Below are positions 36,939 to 46,875 of a DNA stretch of 64,000 nucleotides, in pieces. Source of the stretch: an uncultured Jannaschia sp. (lineage in GTDB: Bacteria > Pseudomonadota > Alphaproteobacteria > Rhodobacterales > Rhodobacteraceae). Every line of letters starts with the position of its first letter. The first letter of the stretch is position 1. The notes below the pieces were generated by a model. It was not told the DNA's origin, did not search any database, and saw only the letters and a program-made list of their open reading frames with translations. Location of the stretch: positions 611,001 to 675,000 of the forward strand of contig NZ_CANNEZ010000001.1 of NCBI RefSeq assembly GCF_947503795.1. The letters are read 5' to 3'. The translations under genes and the position numbers were made by a program.

Positions 36939-37306
36939 GGTCGGAGCGCGCCATTCGCATCGGACTGCGCGTCGTGCTGGCAGTGTCACTTCTGCTGAAC
37001 GCGGCGGCGCTGGGCGCGGTCTGGGCCGTGCTGTCCTTCCGCGCCGACTATAATTTCGAGAACGTCGCCCTGCCGCGCCCCGAGCGTCGTGCCATCCGGG
37101 CCGCGATCCGGGACCGGCGGGACGAGGTGCGCGCCCCGCTAATGGCGGTGGCCGCGGCGCGCCGGGCCTTCGTGGCCGCCGCCGAGGCCGAACCCTACGA
37201 TCCCGCCGCGGCGCGCGCGGCACTGGCCGAGGTGCGGCAGCGCTCCACCGAATTGCAGAGCGCGCTCCAGGGCATCATGCTCGACGCCCTGGAGGCCGAC
37301 CGCTAG
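36935..37306 (+). CDS. Periplasmic heavy-metal-sensor-like protein
   Basis: This 123-residue protein has an N-terminal membrane helix (about residues 10-32) and a helical periplasmic part: [43 protein letters not shown] and a QALQ-like C-terminal helix ([14 protein letters not shown]). This is the fold and arrangement of Metal_resist / CnrR / CpxP-like sensors. In CnrR-type systems the periplasmic sensor holds the sigma factor through a membrane partner, as in this three-gene unit. The stop shares CTAG with the convergent pntB. Confidence 0.8.
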   Translation: MRSERAIRIGLRVVLAVSLLLNAAALGAVWAVLSFRADYNFENVALPRPERRAIRAAIRDRRDEVRAPLMAVAAARRAFVAAAEAEPYDPAAARAALAEVRQRSTELQSALQGIMLDALEADR

Positions 37307-38820
37307 TCGATCTTGGGCATCAGCGTGTCGAGCGAGGCCTTGGCGTCGCCGTAGAACATCCGCGTGTTGTCCTTGTAGAAGAGCGGGTTCTCGATCCCCG
37401 AATAGCCGGTTCCCTGACCGCGCTTGGACACGAAGACCTGCTTGGCCTTCCACACCTCCAGCACCGGCATCCCCGCGATGGGAGAGTTCGGGTCGTCCTG
37501 CGCCGCCGGGTTCACGATGTCGTTCGAGCCGATGACGATCACCACGTCGGTGTCGGGGAAGTCGTCGTTGATCTCGTCCATCTCGAGCACGATGTCGTAG
37601 GGCACCTTTGCTTCGGCCAGAAGCACGTTCATGTGGCCGGGCAGGCGGCCCGCGACCGGGTGGATCGCGAAGCGCACGTTCTTGCCCTTGGCGCGCAGCT
37701 TGCGGGTCAGTTCGGCCACCGCCGACTGCGCCTGCGCCACCGCCATGCCGTAGCCCGGCACGATGACGACGCTATCGGCCTCGTTCAGCGCGGTGGCCAC
37801 GCCATCGGCATCGATGGCGACCTGCTCTCCCTCGACCGCCATCTGCTCGCCCGCGGGGCCGCCGAAGCCGCCAAGGATCACGCTGACGAAGGACCGGTTC
37901 ATGGCCTTGCACATGATGTAGCTGAGGATCGCGCCCGAGGAGCCGACCAGCGCGCCGACCACGATCAGGAGATCGTTGCCCAGCGAGAAGCCGATCGCGG
38001 CGGCGGCCCAGCCCGAGTAGCTGTTCAGCATCGAGACGACGACCGGCATGTCCGCGCCGCCGATCCCCATGATGAGATGGTAGCCGATGAAGAGCGCGGC
38101 CAGCGTCAGGATCGCGAGGGCCAGGGCGCTCCCCGATCCGAGATACCAGACGAGGCAGATCACCGAGATCGCCGCCGCCGCAGCGTTCAGGGCGTGGCCG
38201 CCCGGCAGCTTCTTGGCCGCCGTGTCGATCTTGAAGGGCAGGAGGCTCGAGTTGCCCGACAGCTTGCCGTAGGCCACGACCGAGCCCGTGAAGGTGATCG
38301 CGCCGATCCAGACCCCGAGGGCCAGTTCGATCTGCAGGATCGTGATCTCGACCGGGATCTTCTTGGCGACGACCGTGCCGAAGCCGCGGAATTGGTCGAC
38401 CACGAGGGCCGAGGCCAGCGCCACGTCGGGCGCCTCGGCGTAGCCGCGCGGGAACGGGAGGCCGGCCTCGGCGAAGGCCGCGGCGACGCGCCCGATCTCG
38501 ATATGGGCGTTGAGGCCCACGAAGACCGCCGCGAGGCCCACGAGCGAGTGCATCGCGGCCACGAGCTCGGGCATCTGGGTCATCTGGACGCGTGTGGCCA
38601 ACAGGTAGCCGATCGCGCCGCCGAGCCCGATGAGGATGATCGAGAGCGGCCAGAGCCCCGCGCCGGGCCCGACGATGGTGGCGATGACGGCCAGCGCCAT
38701 CCCGACGATGCCATACCAGATGGCGCGCTTGGCGCTTTCCTGGCTCGACAGACCGCCGAGCGAGAGGATGAAGAGGACGCCTGCGACGACATAGGCCGCG
38801 TTGGTGAATCCGAGTTCCAT
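37303..38820 (-). CDS. pntB: NAD(P) transhydrogenase subunit beta
   Basis: This 505-residue inner-membrane protein has about nine membrane segments in the first 270 residues and a C-terminal NADP(H)-binding domain III ([50 protein letters not shown]). With PntA it couples proton entry to hydride transfer from NADH to NADP+. It lies 12 bases downstream of pntA. Confidence 0.97.
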   Translation of the reverse strand: MELGFTNAAYVVAGVLFILSLGGLSSQESAKRAIWYGIVGMALAVIATIVGPGAGLWPLSIILIGLGGAIGYLLATRVQMTQMPELVAAMHSLVGLAAVFVGLNAHIEIGRVAAAFAEAGLPFPRGYAEAPDVALASALVVDQFRGFGTVVAKKIPVEITILQIELALGVWIGAITFTGSVVAYGKLSGNSSLLPFKIDTAAKKLPGGHALNAAAAAISVICLVWYLGSGSALALAILTLAALFIGYHLIMGIGGADMPVVVSMLNSYSGWAAAAIGFSLGNDLLIVVGALVGSSGAILSYIMCKAMNRSFVSVILGGFGGPAGEQMAVEGEQVAIDADGVATALNEADSVVIVPGYGMAVAQAQSAVAELTRKLRAKGKNVRFAIHPVAGRLPGHMNVLLAEAKVPYDIVLEMDEINDDFPDTDVVIVIGSNDIVNPAAQDDPNSPIAGMPVLEVWKAKQVFVSKRGQGTGYSGIENPLFYKDNTRMFYGDAKASLDTLMPKID

Positions 38821-38832
38821 GATGCGTGCCCC

Positions 38833-40407
38833 TTACGACTTCTGGAACATGGCGAGCATGCGCCGTGTCACGAGGAAGCCGCCGAAGATGTTGATGCCGG
38901 CCATGAAGACCGAGAGCGCGGCGAGGATGATCACGAGCCACGAGCCGCTGCCGATCTGCAGGAGCGCGCCGAGGATGATGATCGAGGAGATAGCGTTGGT
39001 GACGGCCATCAGCGGCGTATGCAGCGAATGCGCGACGCCCCAGATCACCTGGAAGCCCACGAAGCAGGCCAGCGTGAAGACGATGAAATGCTGCATGAAG
39101 CTGGCCGGGGTGAAGAGCCCGGCCAGCAGCAGGAGCGCGCCGCCGACGGCCAGCAGGCCGACCTGGAACTTCGTCTCGGACTGGAAGGCGGCGACTTCGT
39201 TGGCGCGCTTCTCCTCGGGCGTCAGCTCCTTGGGCTTTTCCCTCTTCTGCACGGCGATCGCCGCGACCTTGGGCGGGGGCGGGGGCCATGTCGTCTCGCC
39301 GGAATGCGCGATGGTCGCGCCTCGGATGACGTCGTCTTCCATGTTGTGCACGACCTGTCCGTCCTTCTCGGGGGTCAGGTCGGCGATCATGTGGCGGATG
39401 TTGTTGCCGTAGAGCGTCGAGGATTGCGCGGCCATCCGGCTGGGGAAGTCGGTATAGCCGACGATGGTGACGCCGTTCTCGGTGACGATCTTCTCGTCCT
39501 TGACGGTCAGCTCGCAATTGCCGCCGCGCTCGGCGGCGAGGTCGACGATGACCGAGCCGGGCTTCATCGCCTTGACCATGTCCTCGGTCCACAGGACCGG
39601 CGCGGGGCGGTTGGGGATCAGCGCCGTCGTGATGACGATATCCATATCGGGCGCAAGCTCGCGGAACTTCTCGAGCTGCTTGGCCTGAAATTCGGGGCTG
39701 GAGGGCGGGGCGTAGCCGCCGGACTCGGCGCCGTCCGGCAGCTCGCTGTCCTCGAATTCGAGATAGACGAACTCGGCGCCCATCGATTCGATCTGCTCGG
39801 CCACCTCGGGGCGGACGTCGAAGGCGTAGGTGATCGCCCCCAGCGACGTCGACGTCCCGATGGCTGCAAGGCCCGCGACGCCCGCGCCGACGACCAGCAC
39901 CTTGGCCGGGGGCACCTTGCCCGCCGCCGTCACCTGCCCCGTGAAGAACCGGCCGAAATTGTTGCCCGCCTCGATCACGGCGCGATAGCCCGCGATATTG
40001 GCCATCGACGAGAGCGCGTCCATCTTCTGCGCGCGGCTGATGCGGGGGACCATGTCCATCGCGACGACGCTGGCACCCTTGTCGCGCGCCAATTCCATCA
40101 GCGCCTCGTTGGAGCCAGGATAGAAGAACGAGATCAGAGTCTTGCCGTGGGTCAGGCGCTTGACCTCGGTCTCGGATGGCGGCTGCACCTTGACGATGAC
40201 GTCGGCCATCTTGAAGATCTGCGCGCCGGTCTTGACGACCTCGACATCGGCCGCGCGGTAAGCGTCGTTCGTGAAGCCCGCCGCCTCGCCCGCGCCGCTC
40301 TCGATCAGCACCTCGTGGCCGAGCTTCTGGAGATGCCCCGCGCTTTCGGGCGTGATGGCGACGCGGTTCTCGCCGGGCTGGACCTCTTTCGGTGCGCCGA
40401 TCTTCAT
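38833..40407 (-). CDS. pntA: NAD(P) transhydrogenase subunit alpha
   Basis: This is a 524-residue subunit. Domain I binds NAD(H) ([52 protein letters not shown]) over about 380 residues, then a Pro/Lys-rich linker, then about four membrane helices (from about residue 425). This is the E. coli-like two-subunit form, not the three-gene split form seen in some alphaproteobacteria. ATG 40407 has GGGGAGAA upstream. The 110 bases up to the divergent SDR gene hold the shared promoter region. Confidence 0.97.
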   Translation of the reverse strand: MKIGAPKEVQPGENRVAITPESAGHLQKLGHEVLIESGAGEAAGFTNDAYRAADVEVVKTGAQIFKMADVIVKVQPPSETEVKRLTHGKTLISFFYPGSNEALMELARDKGASVVAMDMVPRISRAQKMDALSSMANIAGYRAVIEAGNNFGRFFTGQVTAAGKVPPAKVLVVGAGVAGLAAIGTSTSLGAITYAFDVRPEVAEQIESMGAEFVYLEFEDSELPDGAESGGYAPPSSPEFQAKQLEKFRELAPDMDIVITTALIPNRPAPVLWTEDMVKAMKPGSVIVDLAAERGGNCELTVKDEKIVTENGVTIVGYTDFPSRMAAQSSTLYGNNIRHMIADLTPEKDGQVVHNMEDDVIRGATIAHSGETTWPPPPPKVAAIAVQKREKPKELTPEEKRANEVAAFQSETKFQVGLLAVGGALLLLAGLFTPASFMQHFIVFTLACFVGFQVIWGVAHSLHTPLMAVTNAISSIIILGALLQIGSGSWLVIILAALSVFMAGINIFGGFLVTRRMLAMFQKS

Positions 40408-40517
40408 TGCATGTTCTCCCCGAGGCGTGACGTGCTGTGCGTCCATATAGGCGGCTGCAACCTTCCTCAAGGCCAGCCGCCACGTCACGACATTATCTTG
40501 CGCGAAGGAGGTTGCCC

Positions 40518-41264
40518 TTGGGGAAGACACTGGAGGGGCGGCACGCGCTCGTTACCGGCGGGGGCACGGGCATCGGGCGCGCCATCGCCGAGGCGCTGCT
40601 GGCCGAGGGCGCGGCGGTCACGGTGACCGGCCGCCGGGCGGCGCCGCTGGCCGAGGTGCAGGGCGCGTATCCCGTCGAAATGGACGTGTCCGACGAGGCA
40701 TCGGTCGTGGCCGGCATCGCCGCGGCGCGCGACCGACACGGCCCGGTGACGATCTGCGTGCCGAATGCCGGCATCGCCGAGGGCGCGACGATTCCGAAGA
40801 CCGACGCCGAGATGTGGCGGCGCATCATGTCGATCAACCTCGACGGCGCGTTCCACACGATCCGCGCCTGCCTGCCCGACATGGACCCCTGGGGCCGCGT
40901 CATCGCGGTCTCGTCGATCGCTGGGCTGAAGGGCCTGAAGGGTGCGGCGGCCTATACCGCGTCGAAGCACGGCATGATCGGCCTGATCCGGGGGCTGGCG
41001 GCGGACCATCTGGGGCGCGGCGTGACGTTCAACGCGCTTTGCCCGGGCTATGTCGACACGGCCATCATCGACCAGAACGTCGATCGCATCAGCGCGCGGA
41101 CGGGCATGTCGGATGCCGACGCGCGCGACGTCATGGTGGGCCTGAACCCCCATCGGCGCCTGATCGAGGTGGACGAGGTCGCGGCTGCCGCCCTATGGCT
41201 CTGCTCGGACGCGGCACGCTCGGTGAACGGGCAGGCGATCCAGATCGCCGGAGGGGAGTATTGA
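40518..41264 (+). CDS. Short-chain dehydrogenase/reductase
   Basis: This 248-residue classical SDR starts at TTG 40518 with GGAGG six bases upstream. Cofactor motif TGGGTGIG (residues 13-20), NAG (83-85), catalytic Ser near 133, Y146 and K150 (YTASK). The C-terminal [13 protein letters not shown] and ASLW-like [22 protein letters not shown] are typical. It resembles 3-hydroxybutyrate-type dehydrogenases. It overlaps kynureninase by one base, so it may act in the same catabolic route; the substrate is unknown. Confidence 0.9.
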   Translation: MGKTLEGRHALVTGGGTGIGRAIAEALLAEGAAVTVTGRRAAPLAEVQGAYPVEMDVSDEASVVAGIAAARDRHGPVTICVPNAGIAEGATIPKTDAEMWRRIMSINLDGAFHTIRACLPDMDPWGRVIAVSSIAGLKGLKGAAAYTASKHGMIGLIRGLAADHLGRGVTFNALCPGYVDTAIIDQNVDRISARTGMSDADARDVMVGLNPHRRLIEVDEVAAAALWLCSDAARSVNGQAIQIAGGEY

Positions 41265-42463
41265 TGGACTGGCAGGCACTTCGGGACCGCTTCGTGCTGC
41301 CCGACGGGGTAATCTATCTCGACGGCAATTCGCTGGGGCCGATGCCGAAGGGCGTGCCTGCCGCGATGGAGCGGGTGCTAGGCGAATGGTCCGAGCTTCT
41401 GATCCGGGGCTGGAACGCGGGCGCGGGCGGCGAGGGCTGGATGGGATGGCCGACACGGCTCGGCGACCGGATCGGGCGGCTGATCGGGGCCGCGCCGGGG
41501 TCGGTGACCTGCGGCGACACGCTCTCGATCCGGGTCTATCAGGCGCTGGCCTCGGCGATCCATATGGCGGGCGACGGCCGCCGCGTGATCCTGTCCGACA
41601 GCGGCAATTTTCCGACCGATCTCTACATGGCCGAGGGTCTGATCGCGACGCTGCGCGATGGCTGGATCCTGCGGGTCGTCGCGCCCGAGGACGTAGCCGA
41701 TGCCCTGACGGAGGAGGTCGCCGTGCTGATGCTGACCACCGTCGACTACCGGACCGGGCGGCTGCACGACATGGCCGGGCTCGACCGTCGGGCCACGGCG
41801 GCGGGCATCGTCACGGTTTGGGATCTGGCCCATTCGGCCGGCGCGCACGAGGTGGATCTTGCCGGTGCGGGTGCCGATTTCGCCGTGGGCTGCACGTACA
41901 AGTATCTCAACGCGGGGCCGGGGGCGCCCGCCTTCGTCTATGTCCGCCCCGACCTTCAGGATGCCGTTCGGCCCGCGCTCTCGGGCTGGCTGGGCCATGA
42001 CGCGCCGTTCGCCTTCGACCTCGATTACCGCCCCGGCGCGGGGATCGAGCGGATGCGCGTGGGCACGCCACCGGTCCTGCAACTCGCCGCGCTGGAGGCG
42101 GCGCTGGACGTCTGGGACGGGATCGACATGGCCGCTGTCCGGACGCGGTCGCTGGTCCTGTCGGCGCGCTTTGCCGAGGGCGTTGCGACCCGGTGCCCCG
42201 ACCTCGCGCCCGCGCTTGCGATGGATATCCCGCGCGGCAGTCAGGTCAGCCTGCGCCACCCCGAGGGCTATGCCATCGTCCAGGCCCTGATCGCCCGCGG
42301 CGTGATCGGCGATTTCCGCGCGCCCGATATCCTGCGCTTCGGGTTCACGCCGCTCTTCATCGGCGAGGCCGAGGTCGACGCCGCCATCGATCACCTGGCC
42401 GCAATCATGGACCAGCGCGCCTGGGACCGGCCCGAATTCCACGCCCGGCAGGCCGTGACCTGA
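41264..42463 (+). CDS. kynU: Kynureninase
   Basis: This 399-residue PLP-dependent enzyme cleaves kynurenine to anthranilate and alanine in tryptophan breakdown. Conserved parts are YLDGNSLGPMP near the N-terminus, DSGNFPTDLYMAEGL, the PLP aspartate in VWDLAHSAGA (D187) and the Schiff-base lysine K213 (CTYKYLNAGPG). The C-terminal RFGFTPLFIGEAEVD is typical. ATG 41264 overlaps the SDR stop. No tryptophan dioxygenase or formamidase gene is nearby. Confidence 0.95.
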   Translation: MDWQALRDRFVLPDGVIYLDGNSLGPMPKGVPAAMERVLGEWSELLIRGWNAGAGGEGWMGWPTRLGDRIGRLIGAAPGSVTCGDTLSIRVYQALASAIHMAGDGRRVILSDSGNFPTDLYMAEGLIATLRDGWILRVVAPEDVADALTEEVAVLMLTTVDYRTGRLHDMAGLDRRATAAGIVTVWDLAHSAGAHEVDLAGAGADFAVGCTYKYLNAGPGAPAFVYVRPDLQDAVRPALSGWLGHDAPFAFDLDYRPGAGIERMRVGTPPVLQLAALEAALDVWDGIDMAAVRTRSLVLSARFAEGVATRCPDLAPALAMDIPRGSQVSLRHPEGYAIVQALIARGVIGDFRAPDILRFGFTPLFIGEAEVDAAIDHLAAIMDQRAWDRPEFHARQAVT

Positions 42464-42533
42464 AAGCCGCCATGCACCGGCATACCGCGCGGGCCGCTTG
42501 GCAGCCCGGCGCGGGGTGCTAGCTGGACCTCCC

Positions 42534-43811
42534 ATGCTGACCGATCACCCCCGTCGATACGAACTGGCCAACGAGCTGCATGCGCGGCCCTTCCCGGCGC
42601 TGATGGCCCCGTGCCGCGCGGCGTTCGTTGCCATCAAGCGCGAGACCGATGCCGCGACCCGCGACCGCGGGCTCGACCGGGCGCATCTCGACGCGCTGCT
42701 TGACCGGTTCGGGGCCCAGCGGCCGGCGCCCGGCGCCACGCACTTCTTCGGCCAGCTCGGGAAGCATCGGCTGAAATGGGAAAGCCATACGGAGTTTGTG
42801 ACCTACACGCTCTTCTCGGACGGCGTGGCCGACCAGCCGTTCGACGGGCGCATGTTCGAGGTGTTCCCGGCCGACTGGTTGGCCGAAGCGCCGGGGCTGC
42901 GGGTCACCTCGGCCCTGATCCGGGTCGAGGCGGAGACGCCAAGCGAGGAGATCGCGCCGAAGCTGGACCAGTGGTTCGTGCCCGAAAGCCTGGCGTGCAG
43001 CCGGGTGCTCGATGGCTCGGCGACGATCGCCTCGGACTTTCGCATCGATACGAACGGCCATGTCCGCTTCGCCGTATTCACCACCGCCGAGACCGGCCAG
43101 CGGCGGGTTGGACGCATCGTGCAGCGCCTGACCGAGATCGAGACCTACAAGACGATGGCGATGCTGGCCCTGCCGCGGGCGCGTGCCCTTTCCGCCGATC
43201 TCGGTGTCATGGACGGCACGCTGTCCGAGCTGGTCGGCGGCCTGCGCGAGGGGCGGAGCCAGACCGAAGAGACGCTGAGCGGGCTGCTGACCATCGGGTC
43301 CGACCTCGAGACGATGCTCGCGCGCTCCTCGTTCCGCTTCGGTGCGATGGAGGCGTACGAGGCCCTCGTCCAGCAGCGCATCGAAGTCCTGCGCGAGGAG
43401 CGGTTCGGCGGGCGCCAGACCTTCGCGGAATTCATGATGCGCCGGTTCGATCCCGCGATGCGGACCTGCCGCAGCGTGCAGCGCCGGATGGAGGCGCTGG
43501 CCGAGCGGGCCAAGCGGGCAGGGGACCTTCTGTCGACGCGGGTCAATGTCGATCGTGCCGATCAGAACGCGCGGCTCCTGCGCTCGATGGACGAGCGGTC
43601 GGCGGCGCAGCTTCGTCTCCAGAAGACGGTCGAGGGCCTGTCGGTCGTTGCGATCAGCTACTACGCGCTGGGGCTGGTGGCGTCGCTGCTCTACCCGTTG
43701 GGCGTGCGGATGGGCTGGTCCAAGGAGATGGTGATGGCCGCCGTGGTGGTCCCCGTCGTCCTTGCGGTCTGGTGGGCCGTTCGCCGGGTGCGCAAGGGCA
43801 TCGACCGCTGA
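42534..43811 (+). CDS. DUF3422 membrane-anchored protein
   Basis: This is a 425-residue protein of the DUF3422 family (ELANELHARPFP near the N-terminus; FFGQLGKHRLKWESHTEFVTYT). It has a predominantly helical cytoplasmic part, a coiled-coil-prone region (about 300-370) and two C-terminal membrane helices (about 376-420). The function of the family is unknown. The ATG at 42534 starts the conserved region. Confidence 0.88.
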   Translation: MLTDHPRRYELANELHARPFPALMAPCRAAFVAIKRETDAATRDRGLDRAHLDALLDRFGAQRPAPGATHFFGQLGKHRLKWESHTEFVTYTLFSDGVADQPFDGRMFEVFPADWLAEAPGLRVTSALIRVEAETPSEEIAPKLDQWFVPESLACSRVLDGSATIASDFRIDTNGHVRFAVFTTAETGQRRVGRIVQRLTEIETYKTMAMLALPRARALSADLGVMDGTLSELVGGLREGRSQTEETLSGLLTIGSDLETMLARSSFRFGAMEAYEALVQQRIEVLREERFGGRQTFAEFMMRRFDPAMRTCRSVQRRMEALAERAKRAGDLLSTRVNVDRADQNARLLRSMDERSAAQLRLQKTVEGLSVVAISYYALGLVASLLYPLGVRMGWSKEMVMAAVVVPVVLAVWWAVRRVRKGIDR

Positions 43812-43916
43812 GAGCCCGGCCCGTTCGGGGCATCGAGCCCCGTCCGTCCCGGCGAGAGGCGCTGCCTCGCGCGCTCTTCGGCATATTTCCGGACCATCGA
43901 GGGCCCGCGCGCGCCC

Positions 43917-44783
43917 TTAGGCCAGCCGGATCAGGCTGCCCGCGCCGTGTTCGGTGAAGAGTTCCAGCAGCACCGCGTTTGGCACCCGTCCGTCGAGGAT
44001 GACCACGGCCCGCGTGCCGCCCTCGAGCGCGGCCAGCGCCGTCTCGGTCTTGGGGATCATGCCGCCCGCGATGACGCCCTCGTCCGTCAGCGCGCGCACC
44101 TGCGCCGCCGTCAGCGCGGTCAGCACGCGGCCGGTCGCGTCCTTCACCCCGGCCACATCGGTCAGGAGGAGGAGCCGGTCGGCGTTCAGCGCGGCCGCGA
44201 CGGCCCCGGCCGCCGTGTCGCCGTTGATGTTGAACGTCTCGTCGTTCCGGCCCGTGCCGATGGGGGCGATGACGGGGATCATTTCGTCGCGAAAGAGACT
44301 GTGGAGCAGGCGGGCATCGACCTCGGACGGGGTGCCGACGAAGCCGAGATCGGGGTCGGTCTGCTCGCAGGTAATCATGTCGGCATCCTTGCCGGTCAGC
44401 CCGACGGCGCGCCCGCCGGCGGTGTTGATCGCCTGCACGATCCGCTTGTTGACCTCGCCCGCGAGCACCATTTCGACGACGCGCATCGTCTCGGCATCGG
44501 TAACGCGCTTGCCGCGCACGAATTCGGATTTGACGCCCAGCCGCTCCAGGAGCTGGTTGATCATCGGGCCGCCGCCATGGACGATCACCGGGTTGATGCC
44601 GACCGTGCGCATCAGCACCACGTCGCGGGCGAAGCTGGCCATGCCGTCATCCGAGCCCATGGCGTGCCCGCCGAGCTTGATGACCACGACGGCATCGTCG
44701 TAGCGGGTCAGGTAGGGCAGGGCCTCGTTGAGGGTGCGGGCGATGGCGGCGTTGTCGCGGGTCATGTCGTCTCGGGTCTTCAT
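43917..44783 (-). CDS. argB: Acetylglutamate kinase
   Basis: This 288-residue amino-acid kinase phosphorylates N-acetylglutamate, the second step of arginine synthesis. K36 and the following GGH (VIKLGGHAM) and the substrate loop [15 protein letters not shown] (69-83) are diagnostic, as are [18 protein letters not shown] and the C-terminal [13 protein letters not shown]. The ATG at 44783 has GGAG eight bases upstream; ATG 44765 is an alternative. It is the last gene of the yidC-engB-argB run. Confidence 0.96.
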   Translation of the reverse strand: MKTRDDMTRDNAAIARTLNEALPYLTRYDDAVVVIKLGGHAMGSDDGMASFARDVVLMRTVGINPVIVHGGGPMINQLLERLGVKSEFVRGKRVTDAETMRVVEMVLAGEVNKRIVQAINTAGGRAVGLTGKDADMITCEQTDPDLGFVGTPSEVDARLLHSLFRDEMIPVIAPIGTGRNDETFNINGDTAAGAVAAALNADRLLLLTDVAGVKDATGRVLTALTAAQVRALTDEGVIAGGMIPKTETALAALEGGTRAVVILDGRVPNAVLLELFTEHGAGSLIRLA

Positions 44784-44843
44784 GGGGGCGGCTCCGGGTG
44801 TTCGGACAGCCTTATCGCAAGCGCGTCGCCGAATCCCGCGCTT

Positions 44844-45497
44844 TCACGCGATATGCGCGATCGTGCTGCGCAGGGTCGGGATGCCCCAACCCTTCTCGCT
44901 CGAGGTGACGATCAGTTCGGGAAAGGCCGCCGGATGCTTGGCGAGTGCCTCGCGGGTCTGGTCGAGCGCGCGGGCGCGGGCATCTTCCTTCACCTTGTCG
45001 GCCTTGGTCAGCACCGTCTGGAAGGTCACGGCGGAGGCGTCGAGCAGGGACATGATCTCCTCGTCGACGGCCTTCACGCCATGGCGCGCGTCGATCAGGA
45101 CGAAGGCGCGGCGCAGGCTGGGGCGGCCCGAGAGATAAGATTTCAGCAACGCCTGCCACTTGGCGACTTCGGGCTTCGGGGCCTTCGCGAAGCCGTAGCC
45201 GGGCAGGTCGACGAGGTAATGGCTGTCCGCGAGCGTGAAGAAATTGATCTCCTGCGTGCGGCCCGGCGTGTTCGAGGCGCGGGCGAGCGACCGGCGCCCG
45301 GTCAGCGCGTTGATCAGGGTGGATTTACCGACATTCGAGCGGCCCGCGAAGCAGACCTCGACCCGGTCGGCGGGGGGCATGCCGGACATCGCGACGACGC
45401 CCTTGAGGAATTCGCCGCCGGTGGCGAAGAGCTTGCGGCCCGTCTCCTCGGCATGGGGGTCGGGCGCGTCGGCGACGGGAAAGGGCAGGCGTGTCAC
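44844..45497 (-). CDS. engB: Ribosome biogenesis GTP-binding protein EngB/YsxC
   Basis: This 217-residue GTPase is needed for assembly of the large ribosomal subunit. G1 is GRSNVGKST (52-60), G2/G3 follow (TPGRTQEINFF; DLPGYGFAKAP) and G4 is TKADKV. Start GTG 45497 overlaps the acetyltransferase stop (GTGA), so expression is translationally coupled. Confidence 0.95.
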   Translation of the reverse strand: MTRLPFPVADAPDPHAEETGRKLFATGGEFLKGVVAMSGMPPADRVEVCFAGRSNVGKSTLINALTGRRSLARASNTPGRTQEINFFTLADSHYLVDLPGYGFAKAPKPEVAKWQALLKSYLSGRPSLRRAFVLIDARHGVKAVDEEIMSLLDASAVTFQTVLTKADKVKEDARARALDQTREALAKHPAAFPELIVTSSEKGWGIPTLRSTIAHIA

Positions 45498-46138
45498 GTG
45501 GCGGCCTCGAGTGCGGCGATGTCGGCGCCGCGGATGGCGTCGAGGTTCCGGGTGATCCGTGCCACGTCCCAGTCCCACCACGCAACCCGCAGCAGTCGAT
45601 CGACCGTGGGCGCGTCGAAGCGCCTGCGCACCTCGCGCGCGGGATTGCCCGCGACAACCGCGTAAGGCGCGACGTCCTGCGTGACCATGGACCCGGCCGC
45701 GATGATGGCGCCTGGCCCGATGGTGACGCCGGGCATGATCGTGGTGTGGTCGCCGATCCAGACATCGGCGCCGATCACCGTGTCGCCCTTCTGCCCGGCC
45801 TCCCAGCTTGCGGGATCGAAGCCGACCTCCCAGCCGTGGCCGAAGATGTTGAAGGGAAAGGTGCTGAACCCGTCCATCGCGTGGGTGCCGCCATTCATGA
45901 CGATGCGCGTGCCATGGGCGAAGGCGCAGAACGGACCGATGGTCAGGTGGTCGCCGATGAAATCGTAATGGTGCAGCACGTTGCGGTCGAAGAAGTCGCG
46001 CGTCCCGTCGCGGTCGTCATAGTAGCTGTAGCGTCCGACGGTGACGTTCCCGCGGCCCCCGGCCAAAGGCCGCAGGAAGACCGTGCCGTCATAGGCGGGC
46101 GCCATGGGCGCGAGGGTGTCGGGGTCCGGCCCGGTCAC
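45494..46138 (-). CDS. CatB-related O-acetyltransferase (hexapeptide repeat)
   Basis: This is a 214-residue xenobiotic/chloramphenicol acetyltransferase-like protein of the left-handed beta-helix type. Opening TGPDPDTLAPM is typical of the CatB group, followed by NVTVGRYSYYDD, FIGDHLTIGPFCAFAHGTRIVMNGGTHAM (catalytic His region) and the hexapeptide coil IGADVWIGDHTTIMPGVTI. GTG 46138 overlaps the MOSC stop. The natural substrate is unknown; resistance is not implied. Confidence 0.86.
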   Translation of the reverse strand: MTGPDPDTLAPMAPAYDGTVFLRPLAGGRGNVTVGRYSYYDDRDGTRDFFDRNVLHHYDFIGDHLTIGPFCAFAHGTRIVMNGGTHAMDGFSTFPFNIFGHGWEVGFDPASWEAGQKGDTVIGADVWIGDHTTIMPGVTIGPGAIIAAGSMVTQDVAPYAVVAGNPAREVRRRFDAPTVDRLLRVAWWDWDVARITRNLDAIRGADIAALEAAT

Positions 46139-46875
46139 GGCAAGGTCACCGTGTCGCCGACCGCAATCCGACCGCCTTCGATAACTTCGAGGGCGATGGT
46201 GAAGTCGCGGTGCCCGAATGCGTCCAGAACCGACAGGAGGTCCGCGTCGCGGCGCCCCGTCTCGGGGCTGGCCGAGGTCGCTTCGCAGCGTTCGATCCGT
46301 TCCGTTGCCCGAAGCGTCGCCGTGCCGATGCGGAGCTCGCGCCCGATCAGGTCGAACTCCTCCCACGGGGCGAGCCCGTCTACCCAGAGGTTGCAGCGCC
46401 AGCGGTGGAGCGACACGTCCCGTCCCAGCCGTTGCGCGACGATGCGGTGACTGGTCAGGTTGCCCAGCGAGATCGTGGGCTGCGGCGTATCGGTCATGCC
46501 GTGTCCGGCGGGCGCGCGGACGACGCGGGCCGGGCGCGCGCGGCCCTCGGCCACCAGCGGGTCGAGCCATGCCACCAGCGCCGCGCCATCGGTCTCCGGA
46601 TTGACGGTCAGTGGGGGCCGGTCGGGATGGGTCAGATGGACCGTCGCGCCATCGGTTCGCGCCTCGATCGCCATTAGGGCGGGCGACGATCCGGCGCGGA
46701 TGAAGGCGGCGCAGCGCGTCCAGGTGTCGTCCCCGGCCGGAGAGGCTTCGTGGGCCACGGCCCAGACCCGGTCGCCCGGCAGCGTGGCGCCGGCGGTCAG
46801 GGTGGCCGCGTCCACCGCCTCGCGTCCGACCGCCTTGATCGGGTGCCGCCATATGGAGGCGAGCGTCGGGGTCAC
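46135..46875 (-). CDS. MOSC domain protein
   Basis: This is a 246-residue protein with an N-terminal beta-barrel (MOSC_N-like: LASIWRHPIKAVGREAVDAA) and a MOSC C-terminal domain (VSLHRWRCNLWVDGLAPWEEFDLIGRELRIGTATLRATERIERCEAT). The conserved cysteine in ERIERCEAT is the residue that would bind the molybdenum cofactor sulfur. GTG 46875 overlaps the yidC stop, linking it to yidC. Confidence 0.88.
   Translation of the reverse strand: MTPTLASIWRHPIKAVGREAVDAATLTAGATLPGDRVWAVAHEASPAGDDTWTRCAAFIRAGSSPALMAIEARTDGATVHLTHPDRPPLTVNPETDGAALVAWLDPLVAEGRARPARVVRAPAGHGMTDTPQPTISLGNLTSHRIVAQRLGRDVSLHRWRCNLWVDGLAPWEEFDLIGRELRIGTATLRATERIERCEATSASPETGRRDADLLSVLDAFGHRDFTIALEVIEGGRIAVGDTVTLP

Noticed and set aside
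40408-40517. Riboswitch between pntA and the SDR
   Set aside because: No known aptamer motif was found; it looks like an ordinary divergent promoter region.
37633-40626. A 997-codon open frame antisense to pntAB
   Set aside because: It is a high-GC shadow with Arg/Asp/His-rich low-complexity composition and no family match, while the opposite strand encodes both transhydrogenase subunits.
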